This document shows, piece after piece, positions 36,749 to 45,574 of a stretch of DNA of 64,000 nucleotides. Each line of letters opens with the position of its first letter. The first letter of the stretch is position 1. Both the position numbers and the translations under genes were made by a program. The notes below the pieces were generated by a model. It worked only from the letters and a program-made list of their open reading frames with translations, made no database searches and was not told the origin of the DNA. The stretch spans positions 1 to 64,000 of the forward strand of contig CAMCMB010000003.1 of NCBI GenBank assembly GCA_945875845.1. Reading direction: 5' to 3'. This DNA is from Pirellula staleyi DSM 6068 (GTDB taxonomy: Bacteria > Planctomycetota > Planctomycetia > Pirellulales > Pirellulaceae).

Positions 36749-37594
36749 TCAGTGAGACATCGCATAGGTCAAAATGTTGATGGCTAGCGCGTAGGCATCG
36801 ATCGAGAAGCGTTGGAAGAACTCTTCGTCATCGCCTTCGCGTTCCCATCCGTCCGCGATGTCGGTGTTGTGCGTGGCGACGGCGACTAAACGACCGTTAT
36901 CATCCGAGAGGCCTCGAAAATGAACTTGAGCCATATCGTCTTCGCCACCATTCGGGCGTTTGTGAATCCAAGCTGGGTCATAACTAACTCCGTTGTGTCG
37001 ATAAAATTGAATCGCAGTGACCTGTGGGCATTTTTTGAGCGGATAGACCGTCGATAGGATGGGATGGTTGTTAGGAATGTCGAACCATTTCCATTTCGGA
37101 GCTACGCCCCTCATGTTACTTTCAAAATGATCCCACTCCGCCTGCCCCCAAAAATCGTCAACCCACAAAAAACCGCCCTTGTCCAAGTATTTTTTCAATG
37201 CCTTTTGTTCGGATCCCGTGAGGAGTTGCCAGCCCGGATCGCTCATGAAAATAAACGGATGCTGGAAGAGTCTCTCGTCGGTAAGTCGCAGTAGCAACGT
37301 GCCTTGATTGGCTTGGATCGTTGTCAATTGATTCAGCCGAAAAGTGAGATTCCTTGCCGCCACGGGATGATCGGTCGCCCATCTCGGTATCCAGCCAGCA
37401 TCTCCGCGATAGTACGCTTCGCCATTACCGCCGACGCTGTCGTACATGATTCGTACGAAGGTTAGCTTGTCAGGATCGTAGTTCTTTAAATCGAGATCTG
37501 AATCTTGCGGAATGGCGCAAGGAGAAAGGGCAACCAATGCGGTCGTAAAAGCTAACAAGCGAGAGAGGCACCACAAGATCGAGTTTAGTTCCAT
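36749..37594 (-). CDS. DUF4159 exported protein
   Basis: The 281-residue product has a signal peptide (LAFTTALVALSPCAIPQ). DUF4159 pattern: LTFVRIMYDSVGGNGEAYYR, WATDHPVAARNLTFRLNQLT, HPFIFMSDPGWQLLTGSEQK, LKKYLDKGGFLWVDDFWGQA and HPILSTVYPLKKCPQV. The fold resembles a glutamine-amidotransferase-like beta-alpha sandwich, with no established activity. DUF4159 genes often sit near MoxR/vWA modules in planctomycetes; none is adjacent here. It faces away from the Tad genes, with ~240 bp between. Confidence 0.85.
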   Translation of the reverse strand: MELNSILWCLSRLLAFTTALVALSPCAIPQDSDLDLKNYDPDKLTFVRIMYDSVGGNGEAYYRGDAGWIPRWATDHPVAARNLTFRLNQLTTIQANQGTLLLRLTDERLFQHPFIFMSDPGWQLLTGSEQKALKKYLDKGGFLWVDDFWGQAEWDHFESNMRGVAPKWKWFDIPNNHPILSTVYPLKKCPQVTAIQFYRHNGVSYDPAWIHKRPNGGEDDMAQVHFRGLSDDNGRLVAVATHNTDIADGWEREGDDEEFFQRFSIDAYALAINILTYAMSH

Positions 37595-37835
37595 AAATTC
37601 AAGCGCATGGGAGTCACAGATCCTACAATCGGATTCTTCATTTCGTTACCTTAAGCGATTCATGCTCCAACCCGTTGAACTGTACGGATTGTAACGCCTA
37701 AGATTACGTCGCAACCGGGAAAAACTCAACTGAATATAGGATTCCTTTTCCTTTTTAAGCTAGGGTTGGATACGGGAACAGTACGCAGTGTGTGTCTCAG
37801 TCCGTGAGCGGCTGAGTCATTTGGGGAGGAGCACT

Positions 37836-38243
37836 ATGAGTATCAAGGGTCACTTGCGACGAAACAAGCGGGGAGCGGCCGTGGTTGAATTCGCGATCGT
37901 ACTGCCGGTCTTCATTCTGATCTTGATGGGCTCGATCGAGACCTGCTCGATGATCTTTTTGCAGCAGACTCTGGAAATGGCTGCATACGAGGGTGCACGC
38001 GTTGCCATTGAGCCTAAGACGACTTTCTTGAATGTCGAAAGTGCGGCGAAACAGATCTTAAAGCCACGCCGCATTCGAAACTCAAGCATAAGCGTTATTC
38101 CAAGCGACTTTCAGTCTGCACCCTATGGAACCTTTTTGCGAGTGTCCGTTTCGGTCCCCTGCAGCAGCAACTCCGTTATTGCGAGCCGTTTTTACAGTTC
38201 GCGAACGCTGACGGCGAACGTTGAAATGATGAAGGAATTCTGA
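37836..38243 (+). CDS. TadE-like pseudopilin, first copy
   Basis: 135 residues from ATG 37836, preceded by a strong GGGGAGGA ribosome site; the open frame reaches back to 37788 without a comparable site. The N-terminus RRNKRGAAVVEFAIVLPVFI is the classic TadE prepilin motif: G followed by a hydrophobic helix with Glu at +5, cut by prepilin peptidase. It continues ILILMGSIETCSMIFLQQTL and EMAAYEGAR. It should be a minor pseudopilin of a Tad (Flp) type IVc pilus. TadG is 6 bp downstream. No Flp, CpaF or TadBC genes are in the window. Confidence 0.85.
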   Translation: MSIKGHLRRNKRGAAVVEFAIVLPVFILILMGSIETCSMIFLQQTLEMAAYEGARVAIEPKTTFLNVESAAKQILKPRRIRNSSISVIPSDFQSAPYGTFLRVSVSVPCSSNSVIASRFYSSRTLTANVEMMKEF

Positions 38244-38248
38244 GTGGG

Positions 38249-39388
38249 ATGAAAACGAGCAGACTCACATTTGTATCGAAACCAAGGGTTCGCAATTGTC
38301 GCACGGGTGCGATCGTTCCCTTGTTCGCAATCATGCTACCGGTTGTTTTGATCCTATCCGCATTTGCAATCAACATTGCCTATCTGCAACTCAATCGAAC
38401 CGAGATTTACATCGCGGCGGATGCGGCATCGAGAGCAGCCAGCAGGGAATTTGCAAAAACCAACTCCTCAACGAGTGCAATTGCCGCCGCAAGGACCGCC
38501 ACAGCTCGCAATACGGTGGGTGGAAGACCATTGTTGCTGAGCCATGCGGACATCGTATTCGGTGAATCGTCTCGCGATAATCTTGAAAACCGGTACAGTT
38601 TTTCCGCGAGCAATCGAGTTCCGAACGCAGTTGAGGTGAGAGCGCGACGCGATTCTAGTTCCGTCAGCGGAGCGATCAAAATTCCATTGCCGCTCTTCTT
38701 TTCGTCCCCTACGATCAACGCGTCTCAGACTTCTCGTTCTAGCCGAATCGAACTGGATATTTCTTTGGTACTAGACCGATCGGGTTCGATGGCGTACGCA
38801 TCGAATGAGCGGGCCGTTAATCCACCGTTTCCAAAGGCAGCGCCGAACGGTTGGTCCTTTGGTAACGCCGCTCCGAATCCGAGTCGATGGCGTGATGCGG
38901 TTGCAGCGGTCAATGTTTTTCTCACGGAGATGAACAATTCTTCAGCCAAAGAATTGATCGCATTGACCACCTTCAACCATGCCAACAATCTCGATCAAAC
39001 GTTGACTACGGATTACAAAAAAATCACGGATGCACTCGACGCCTACACGAATCGTTGTAACTTGGGCAGCACCAACATCGCAGGGGGGATCGCCCGCGGA
39101 ATTGAGGCATATACGACCAACTCGAGGCCATTCGCATCCAAGGTCATGATTCTATTGACCGATGGTATCGATACCTCCAATGGCAACCTGATCCTTGCGG
39201 CAAAACGAGCCTCAGCCAATGGCATCATGATCTTTGCAATCACGTTTTCGAATGAAGCCGATCAAGCAACCATGAGACAAGTGGCCGCTATAGGCAACGG
39301 CAAGCACTACCATGCATTCCACGCATCCGGTCTCAAGCAGATATTCCAAGATATTGCAAGTCAATTGCCGATTCTGATTTCACGCTAG
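38249..39388 (+). CDS. TadG-like protein with von Willebrand factor A domain
   Basis: The 379-residue product starts with the Tad_N motif RNCRTGAIVPLFAIMLPVVL followed by one membrane helix. An extracytoplasmic region leads to a vWA domain with MIDAS motif DRSGSMAY (~residue 173). A second MIDAS-type position is in ALTTFNHANN, and LLTDGIDTSNGN (~305) completes it. VWA-containing TadG proteins are thought to anchor pilus components or help adhesion. It is flanked by TadE genes at 6 and ~17 bp, forming a clear three-gene operon. Confidence 0.85.
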   Translation: MKTSRLTFVSKPRVRNCRTGAIVPLFAIMLPVVLILSAFAINIAYLQLNRTEIYIAADAASRAASREFAKTNSSTSAIAAARTATARNTVGGRPLLLSHADIVFGESSRDNLENRYSFSASNRVPNAVEVRARRDSSSVSGAIKIPLPLFFSSPTINASQTSRSSRIELDISLVLDRSGSMAYASNERAVNPPFPKAAPNGWSFGNAAPNPSRWRDAVAAVNVFLTEMNNSSAKELIALTTFNHANNLDQTLTTDYKKITDALDAYTNRCNLGSTNIAGGIARGIEAYTTNSRPFASKVMILLTDGIDTSNGNLILAAKRASANGIMIFAITFSNEADQATMRQVAAIGNGKHYHAFHASGLKQIFQDIASQLPILISR

Positions 39389-39405
39389 TTCCCAAGTTGA
39401 TTTCT

Positions 39406-39936
39406 ATGCCCAGTATCCGACAACGACCACACCGATTCGACTCGCCAAAACTTCGCAAGGGTGCGCATACCGTAGAATTTGCGTTAGTCCTGCCGATTAT
39501 GTTGTTGTTGTTTGGAGCGGGGATTGAATTTGCACGAATGAACTTACTTCGGCATTTAGCAGAAAATGCATCGTATGAAGCAGCTCGTCACATCATTGTC
39601 CCAGGGGCAACGGTGAAAGAAGCTGAGGCAAAGGCGAACGCCATTCTGAGCGTGATGGGCGTAAAGGGGGCTACACTCACGGTATCCCCTAACCCCGTGC
39701 TTGAAACGACAGGGACAGTGAGTGTCAAAGTCGCTTTCCCGGCGAATAAAAACCTATGCATGATTCCGCTGTTTTCTGCGAACTTGAATTTCGAGTCCGA
39801 AACGAGTTTGTTGACAGAACGCTCACCCATGCAAAAGGCGAAAGCCATCAACGCGATCACGCCAGGTGCCGATCCGAACCCTCCCCCGCTACCTTCACCA
39901 AATCCAGGTCCTCCATCGGATCCCTTTGGGCTTTAA
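39406..39936 (+). CDS. TadE-like pseudopilin, second copy
   Basis: 176 residues from ATG 39406; a TTG at 39397 would add three residues. The motif KLRKGAHTVEFALVLPIMLL again shows the prepilin cleavage glycine and Glu at +5, then LLFGAGIEFARMNLLRHLAE. Compared with the first copy it has a C-terminal proline tail (DPNPPPLPSPNPGPPSDPFG) that may be an exposed linker. It ends the tadE-tadG-tadE unit. Confidence 0.85.
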   Translation: MPSIRQRPHRFDSPKLRKGAHTVEFALVLPIMLLLFGAGIEFARMNLLRHLAENASYEAARHIIVPGATVKEAEAKANAILSVMGVKGATLTVSPNPVLETTGTVSVKVAFPANKNLCMIPLFSANLNFESETSLLTERSPMQKAKAINAITPGADPNPPPLPSPNPGPPSDPFGL

Positions 39937-40128
39937 GGCAAGCGGTAGTAGGAGATATTCTCGTAGCACGGGCTGCTAATCTCAGGTTTACCCACATCTT
40001 TTGATCTTGCTCCCCTCGCCTGTACTCGGCTGTACTCGGAGAGATGCCGGGGTTGAGCGACCGTCTAAGGATAAGACAATAGAGTCGATTCGAAAATCTG
40101 AAAGTTTTCGAATTCAAGCAGTGCTCCT

Positions 40129-40168
40129 CAGGGGCTCTGCCCCCGAACCCCCGGGATTTTTCGAGGCA
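40129..40168. repeat. GC-rich palindromic repeat, copy 2
   Basis: AGGGGCTCTGCCCCCGAACC then CCCGGGATTTTTCG is the reverse complement of the repeat at 313-353. It contains the stem GGGGC/GCCCC and CCCGGG. The rest of 39937-40336 shows no gene. Confidence 0.55.
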
Positions 40169-40336
40169 TGGCACCGAACATCCTTTATTTGATTTATTCT
40201 TCGCGCAGCGTTAGGATGAACACCGTTGGGGGAAACGCAACGGAGCTCTGTGGGGACACTGTCTTCGCCAGGGATAACTCAGTCGCCGATAAGTCAAACC
40301 TTGTCGAGCACGTGAGCAGGTACTGGCACACTTCGA

Positions 40337-41481
40337 ATGACGTCGATCTTGGGATCCGTTTTTGCTTGCGACTCTAAGCATTTCTCGATTGCAGAATCTA
40401 CGGCTCGTCAGATCGATCTCGGTTCCCAACCCTCCGGAAAATTTGGGCTCACCAACACCGAACTTGATGGGATCACCGCCGCCACTCTACTAATTTGCAG
40501 TCCGACCTCAGGTGACCTGACGATCAGTAGCCCGATCTCCCGACCGAGTTCCACCGCGATGCAGCTAACGAGCGGCGGTGTCATCCTGTTTGGTAGCGGT
40601 GCCCAATCCACAAATGGTGCGATCAATACGCTCACCCTTACTCTTGACTCGGGTACCACCATCAGGCCCGTTACCCCAGGTGTCGAAGCGAACACCTTGG
40701 CATTTAGCTTTACCGCTGGGAATACGTTGCAGATGGACATAAATGGAGTGACGGTTGATTCTGATTACAGTCAGCTTTCGGTCGTCGGTCCAGTGACACT
40801 AACCGGTGTAACCCTTTCGCTCAACGTAAATTTCCCTGCGATGACCGGCACATAGACGTTCACCATCGTAAACGCCACAGGAGGTGTCACAGGTCAATTC
40901 TCTGGTTTGATTCAGGGTGGGGCAATCAGCGTTGGTAGTTTCACTTACACCGTCAACTACACTGCCAATTCAGTTGAATTAGTACCCGCCGCAATTGCTC
41001 CTGCAATCACGCAGCGTCCTTCCAACCAGACGGTGGTGACTGGCAACACAGCTACGTTTACCGCTGCGGCCACGGGCAATCCAACCCCGACCGTCCAGTG
41101 GCAAGTGGGAACGGCTCGCAGGATGTCCCACTGACTGGGTTCCTAAGTGCCAACGGGGCGAAGATTTCGGTCGACTTTGGTGCATCATGCATACAGAATA
41201 GCCGCAACACCAAAGGGGCCGACGGTTATTACACCTTTGAACTGGATCTGGATAACGACAATGTGTTTGAGACATCGCTGACGTTCTATCGGTTGCTCGG
41301 GGATGTCAACGGGGATGGGCAGGTCAATTCTGCGGACCAAACTGCGGTTACGGCTGCCATAGGCTCATCGAATCCGCAGTTGGATGTTAACGGAGATGGC
41401 ATCGTCAACAGCACCGACGCGCTGATGGTCCGACGCGCTCTCGGTCGCAGGCTTGCAAGCGGCCTCGCCGTGGATGATTGA
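40337..41481 (+). pseudogene. Remnant of a large secreted beta-helix/Ig protein ending in a type I dockerin
   Basis: The first part (KFGLTNTELDGITAATLLIC, then DLTISSPISRP...LTSGGVILF) is the autotransporter-like repeat seen in giant planctomycete surface proteins. An in-frame TAG at 40853 interrupts AMTGT*TFTIVNATGGVTGQ. The same frame then continues to an Ig-like segment (ITQRPSNQTVVTGNTATFTA). Near 41100-41134 the frame shifts. The last part holds a dockerin I pair of calcium loops, GDVNGDGQVNSADQTAV and DVNGDGIVNSTDALMVRRAL. With one stop and one frameshift, and no N-terminus found, it is a decayed gene. Dockerin-type ends are common in planctomycete surface proteins. Confidence 0.65.
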
Positions 41482-41502
41482 TCACGTGGGGAGCGAGATA
41501 CG

Positions 41503-41742
41503 TTGATGAACACTACTCCGGAGCAACTCTACGCAACAGGTCGCCTCGATGAGGCCCAGGCGGCCTGTAGGCAGCGGCTCGCAACGAATCCAACCGAGCA
41601 TGGAGCCATGCACCTGCTTGGAATCATCCTTATCGCCGATGGCAAACTCTGCTCAGGGTCGAATCCACCCTGTTCCGAGTGGGGGCGAATGGAGAGGATT
41701 GAATCCTCCACGCTCAGAAAATGGTCCTCTTCGCAATTTTGA
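41503..41742 (+). pseudogene. N-terminal fragment of a TPR protein
   Basis: The first ~45 codons (NTTPEQLYATGRLDEAQAAC, RQRLATNPTEHGAMHLLGII) form one and a half TPR motifs, as at the start of TPR glycosyltransferases. The remainder (GSNPPCSEWGRMERIESS) is unrelated and ends at 41742. A GGGAGCGAG site precedes the start. It appears to be a broken gene beside the dockerin remnant. Confidence 0.5.
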
Positions 41743-41870
41743 CACTTTCTTCGTTGAGAGACAATCTATATTGAAGTGTACTCCGCGACTTGTTACTTTT
41801 TGTCAAGAAGAAGGATAAATTCGAGGAGCTTTTCGGTATCCAATCACTCGAGCAGCACGGCAGTCCAAAG

Positions 41871-42806
41871 ATGCATCGATTCAAGAACATACTTATGATT
41901 TACAACCCAAATCAGCAAACTCTTGATCGGGCTGTCGGACTGGCAATGGAGAACGAAGCTCGCTTGACGGTAGTCGACGTGGTGAGGGAACTCGTTGGCG
42001 AAAAGCACTTGAAAGAACCAGGGCTAAAACCCTTGGATCTAGAGGCCCTTGTAAAAAAGGAATTTGACGAGCAATTGAAGCATTTCGTTTCTTCCGTAAA
42101 GCAGCAGGATGGTCTCCGCATCAATACCAAAGTCTTGGTTGGACATGCGTTCCTGGAGATCATACGAGAGGTGATCCGCAATAAACATGATCTTGTCATT
42201 ATGACCGCCGAAGGCAAGGATGGGTTCCGAGAACGGCTTTTCGGTAGTACGTCGATGCACTTGATGCGAGAATGCCCTTGTCCCGTATGGGTGATGAAAC
42301 CGACTCGCCGCAAGCGAATCGAGCGAATACTGGCCGCTGTCGATCCTGATCCACGGGACAAAACGAAAACTCTGCTCAATGAACACCTCTTGGAGCTCGC
42401 CGTCTCGTTGGCCCAATTGGAGTCGGCGCAGCTGCACGTCGTTCACGCGTGGAGATTGTATGGCGAGTCGTCGATGAAAAATTCGAACTGGATCCAAACG
42501 CCCAAGGTTTCGCTTTACCTCAAACAAGAAAAAGCGAAACAGGATCAATTGCTGAATTCCTTAGTCGCAAAATATCCTCTGGATAATCTCAAAGTGCATC
42601 TCGTGAAGGGAGAGGCTTACGATGTCATTCGACGGGTCGTGAAGAGGGAAAAGACGGATCTCCTAGTTATGGGTACGGTATGCCGAACTGGGATTGCCGG
42701 CTTCCTCATCGGAAACACTGCGGAGAACGTACTGAACGGCGTTGACTGCTCGGTGTTGACGGTCAAGCCCGAGGGATTTGCTTCGCCAATTACTGCATAC
42801 GCTTAG
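41871..42806 (+). CDS. Tandem universal stress protein (two UspA domains)
   Basis: 311 residues from ATG 41871; the frame extends to 41790 but lacks a better site. Two Usp domains are visible. The first (1-~150) has FKNILMIYNPNQQTLDRAVG and ends DLVIMTAEGKDGFRERLFGS with TSMHLMRECPCPVWVMKP. The second (~155-300) has RILAAVDPDP, DLLVMGTVCRTGIAGFLIGN and TAENVLNGVDCSVLTVKPEG. The ATP-binding pattern G-2x-G-9x-G(S/T) is present in the second domain (GTVCRTGIAGFLIGNTAEN) and near complete in the first. This is the E. coli UspE-like arrangement. A cytoplasmic stress role is inferred from family; an Hsp20 gene converges on it. Confidence 0.9.
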   Translation: MHRFKNILMIYNPNQQTLDRAVGLAMENEARLTVVDVVRELVGEKHLKEPGLKPLDLEALVKKEFDEQLKHFVSSVKQQDGLRINTKVLVGHAFLEIIREVIRNKHDLVIMTAEGKDGFRERLFGSTSMHLMRECPCPVWVMKPTRRKRIERILAAVDPDPRDKTKTLLNEHLLELAVSLAQLESAQLHVVHAWRLYGESSMKNSNWIQTPKVSLYLKQEKAKQDQLLNSLVAKYPLDNLKVHLVKGEAYDVIRRVVKREKTDLLVMGTVCRTGIAGFLIGNTAENVLNGVDCSVLTVKPEGFASPITAYA

Positions 42807-42942
42807 CGAAGCATTCCCATCTATCCAGGCCGGAATTCGTTGTGGCATAGTTTCGCTGGAAGCCAAATCTTGCTCAATCTACGGATGCGTCGAACGCACG
42901 ACCGAGGGAACTAGGCCACGACACGCGATTGGACGACCAAGG

Positions 42943-43401
42943 TTAGGTCTTGACCTTAATCTTCTTGGCAACGGCTTCCGATTTCGGAAGCGTCAATGTC
43001 AGGACGCCATTGGTGTACTCCGCTGCAACTTCGTCCTCGCTGATCTTGCATGGCAAAGTAATCGTTCGCGAAAAACTTCCCGAACGGCGTTCCATTCGAT
43101 GGTAGGTTGAGTCGTTCATGCTTTTTTCCTCCTTGTGTTGACCGCTCACGGATAACGTGCCTCCATCGACTTGTACCTGAATGTCCTTAGCATCCATCCC
43201 TGGAACGTCTAACTTGACCGTAAAGGATTTGTCTGATTCGACTAAATCTAGTGCTGGAGTCGACGCACCAGATAACCAATTCGGATTGCTCGTACCGAAG
43301 AATCCAGAAATCAAATCGTCCATCTCTTTTCGAAGAAGGGAAAAAGAATCTCGAGGTTTAGCCTGCGACTGAGAGCGGGGGGGGGTGAGAGTTGTAGCCA
43401 T
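42943..43401 (-). CDS. Small heat shock protein, Hsp20/alpha-crystallin family
   Basis: 152 residues from ATG 43401; the frame is open to 43713, but the upstream part is not Hsp20-like. The order is right for the family: an N-terminal arm with RKEMDDLISGFFG, then the alpha-crystallin domain (PALDLVESDKSFTVKLDVPG, KDIQVQVDGGTLSVSGQHKE, RSGSFSRTITLPCKISEDEV). The end carries the G-x-L motif in YTNGVLTLTLPKSE, followed by KIKVKT. It is an ATP-independent holdase chaperone. No CIRCE or ROSE-type element was evident upstream. Its partner in this region is the Usp gene, convergent at 42806. Confidence 0.93.
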   Translation of the reverse strand: MATTLTPPRSQSQAKPRDSFSLLRKEMDDLISGFFGTSNPNWLSGASTPALDLVESDKSFTVKLDVPGMDAKDIQVQVDGGTLSVSGQHKEEKSMNDSTYHRMERRSGSFSRTITLPCKISEDEVAAEYTNGVLTLTLPKSEAVAKKIKVKT

Positions 43402-43964
43402 TCCAAAATCTCCAAATGCGTGAAACCCTTGCGCATCAATTGGTATGCTGCAACACACAGCAAACCTGTAGCGCCCTGTTGTCTTGGATTCCGAAAAGCA
43501 AATGTAATACCAAATCATGACCTTCTGGAAAGCTTGAGCGAAGAAAAATCGCGTCGATGAGCTCTTGCCCTTTAGCCTCTGGGAAAGGAACTTCGTTCGT
43601 TTTGGGAGCCATGTCAAGGCAAATGCTATCTTCCCTTGCCACGCTCGATACGTGTGCCAATTTGATCCAGCCGTATGTTGCACTCGGCACAATTCCATTC
43701 GTCGATCGCCCATCCAGCATCATTCTTTTTCGGCCTCCCCTTTCCCATGCATACCGCTTGAGGATTCAGGCTGGCCAAAGCCGAACGCAGTAAGATGGTT
43801 TTCTGCGATCGATGCGATCTCTGCGTTGAGTGCATTTCAAAATGCCGGAAAACCGGAAACGCAGACGGCACAGAGAAGGAACAATTCGCACGAGTTCCGG
43901 CAGATTTATGTTACACTCTTCCCAGGCTCCTCAATGCCTTACTCCCTCAAACCAAGTCAAACCT
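43402..43964. other. Intergenic region between Hsp20 and a small membrane protein; no supported gene
   Basis: A 95-codon minus-strand frame (43436-43723) is open and reads ...EVPFPEAKGQELIDAIFLRS, but it has no ribosome site or family match and I do not call it. No repeat family seen elsewhere in the window occurs here. It presumably holds the hsp20 promoter. Confidence 0.4.
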
Positions 43965-44183
43965 ATGAATTCCTCGCTCTATAAGAATCTATCGACCCTT
44001 TGTTTCGTGCTCGGATTCGCATCCATTATTGGCTCAATTGCCATATGGTTCATGGCCGGAGGCCCAACGGCTGAGTCAACCGCTCATGCCGAACGGTTTG
44101 GAATTTTCGTTGGACTGTGGGCACCTACTTTTTTTGCACTTTCCGGTCGGCTAGAACGCTATTGCGAGACAGCCAAACCCTAG
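43965..44183 (+). CDS. Small two-helix membrane protein
   Basis: 72 residues from ATG 43965. Two hydrophobic helices are visible: LCFVLGFASIIGSIAIWFMA and FGIFVGLWAPTFFALSG, joined by a short polar loop (GGPTAESTAHAER). The end RLERYCETAKP is charged. I recall short proteins of this layout in other planctomycetes but know no function. It is a single gene facing the carotenoid operon. Confidence 0.55.
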   Translation: MNSSLYKNLSTLCFVLGFASIIGSIAIWFMAGGPTAESTAHAERFGIFVGLWAPTFFALSGRLERYCETAKP

Positions 44184-44310
44184 ACCCAACCTAGTGCGTG
44201 TGCGATTGCACTGCACCGCCGCCAGTAGAGCTATTTGCTCGCGTGAAATACGAGAAAACGCTGAGCACGCATAGGCCATTGATCATGGAATCGCTCTTCG
44301 AAAAATAGCG

Positions 44311-44556
44311 TTATTCACCCGGAGCGGCACTTGTTTGTATGATAGGCGACACCGTCGCGGGCATTGTTGGGCTCGCGGCTTTGCGTGCCAGCAGGTTCGT
44401 AACGATGCCAATCAGAAAACTTCCGACGGCGTAGATGACTGGCAAGGCCGAATAGGACGGGTCTTTTGGATTCATCGCTACCATAACGAACAGGGCGCTC
44501 GCCATAAACGAGGTCAAGGACAATCCGAGGTAAGCTAGATACTTTGCATCTTTCAT
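44311..44556 (-). CDS. Small two-helix membrane protein, last gene of the photo-operon
   Basis: 81 residues from ATG 44556 (the frame also opens at 44610). Two transmembrane helices (LAYLGLSLTSFMASALFVMV and LPVIYAVGSFLIGIVTNLL) are linked by AMNPKDPSYSA; the tail is Ala/Pro-rich (ASPTMPATVSPIIQTSAAPG). It starts 46 bp after crtB on the same strand with no terminator seen between. That places it at the end of the rhodopsin-carotenoid unit. The function is unknown. Co-transcription is an inference from spacing. Confidence 0.55.
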   Translation of the reverse strand: MKDAKYLAYLGLSLTSFMASALFVMVAMNPKDPSYSALPVIYAVGSFLIGIVTNLLARKAASPTMPATVSPIIQTSAAPGE

Positions 44557-44602
44557 CGCTAAATCTCCAGAAACAGTGGTGAGTGGGAACATAAAGACGG
44601 AT

Positions 44603-45574
44603 TCATCCATTTTTGCAATACAATTTCAAGGCTAGTGAGGGACCTCCTAACGAAACAAGGGAAGCGATCCACGCTATACGAACACGCGAGAGTGCTATCC
44701 GCCCCTCCATGACGTTCGCTTTTCGTCGCAGGATCTCTCTGCCAATTTCGCGATAGACAAGCGCCGCGAGGCAAATCGCCTTCCGGCATGAACTTGGCAA
44801 GTACTTTAGCCCGCTCAGCCCGCTTTGATAGTGACTTTCGGCCAAGTTCAACAATCGTTCGACGCACGAGCGAACGTCCTCGCTCGTGGGTGCCCTTGAG
44901 AAGTCAAGTGTTGTTAGGCTTTCTGGTCCTGCGGTCGTTCGAGGCAATTCGGATTCGAGCCAGCTTCTCGGCAAATAGCAGCGCCCGAGATGCCAGTCTT
45001 CCTTGACATCGCGAGCAATGTTGGTCAATTGCATGGCGATGCCAAGGTCCACCGCATGCCTCTCCGCCGCTGGATCACGAACGCCCATGACTCGGCACAT
45101 CATCAATCCGACAACTCCAGCCACGCGGTAACAGTAACGTAGCAACTCTTCTTCATCGCGAACCCACCACGATTTCAAGTCCATTTCCATACCGGACAAC
45201 AGTGCCAACGCGTCGACCTTTTGGATCCCTTTGGACTCGACTAAATCTGCCAACCATTGAGACGCCGGATGCTTCACCGGATGTCCGTCAAAGATACGTG
45301 TCACGTCCTCACGCAAATACGAAAGACGCGTTTGGGCTACTTCGAAGCTCGGCGCGGAGTCGACAGCTTCGTCACACCACCTGCACCAAGCGTAGAGTTT
45401 TTCGACATCACCTCGAACCGCCAATGGCAAACATCGCGAGGCCGTCGCAAAGGAGCGACTGTAAAATCGGATCACAGAGGACTCATCGGTGGGAACGTCG
45501 AAGAAATCATCCTTTGCGTCGACTTTAGAATCGGACCGATTGGATGTAATGTCGGGTTTTGCAGCAGTGCTCAT
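44603..45574 (-). CDS. crtB: Phytoene synthase
   Basis: 323 residues from ATG 45574, which overlaps the crtI stop as ATGA (4 bp); the frame opens 13 codons further upstream inside crtI. It belongs to the squalene/phytoene synthase family, condensing two geranylgeranyl diphosphates to phytoene. Both aspartate-rich sites are present: LYAWCRWCDEAVD (D-x3-D) and NIARDVKEDWHLGRCYLP. YCYRVAGVVGLMMCRVMGV is the family's middle signature. The N-terminal ~35 residues are a polar extension. It is the last carotenoid enzyme gene of the operon. Confidence 0.95.
   Translation of the reverse strand: MSTAAKPDITSNRSDSKVDAKDDFFDVPTDESSVIRFYSRSFATASRCLPLAVRGDVEKLYAWCRWCDEAVDSAPSFEVAQTRLSYLREDVTRIFDGHPVKHPASQWLADLVESKGIQKVDALALLSGMEMDLKSWWVRDEEELLRYCYRVAGVVGLMMCRVMGVRDPAAERHAVDLGIAMQLTNIARDVKEDWHLGRCYLPRSWLESELPRTTAGPESLTTLDFSRAPTSEDVRSCVERLLNLAESHYQSGLSGLKYLPSSCRKAICLAALVYREIGREILRRKANVMEGRIALSRVRIAWIASLVSLGGPSLALKLYCKNG

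Noticed and set aside
43402-43500. CIRCE or other heat-shock operator upstream of hsp20
   Set aside because: No TTAGCACTC-N9-GAGTGCTAA-like repeat was found.
43436-43723. 95-codon minus-strand frame upstream of hsp20
   Set aside because: No family match or ribosome site; overlaps another open frame leading into hsp20. Kept as intergenic.
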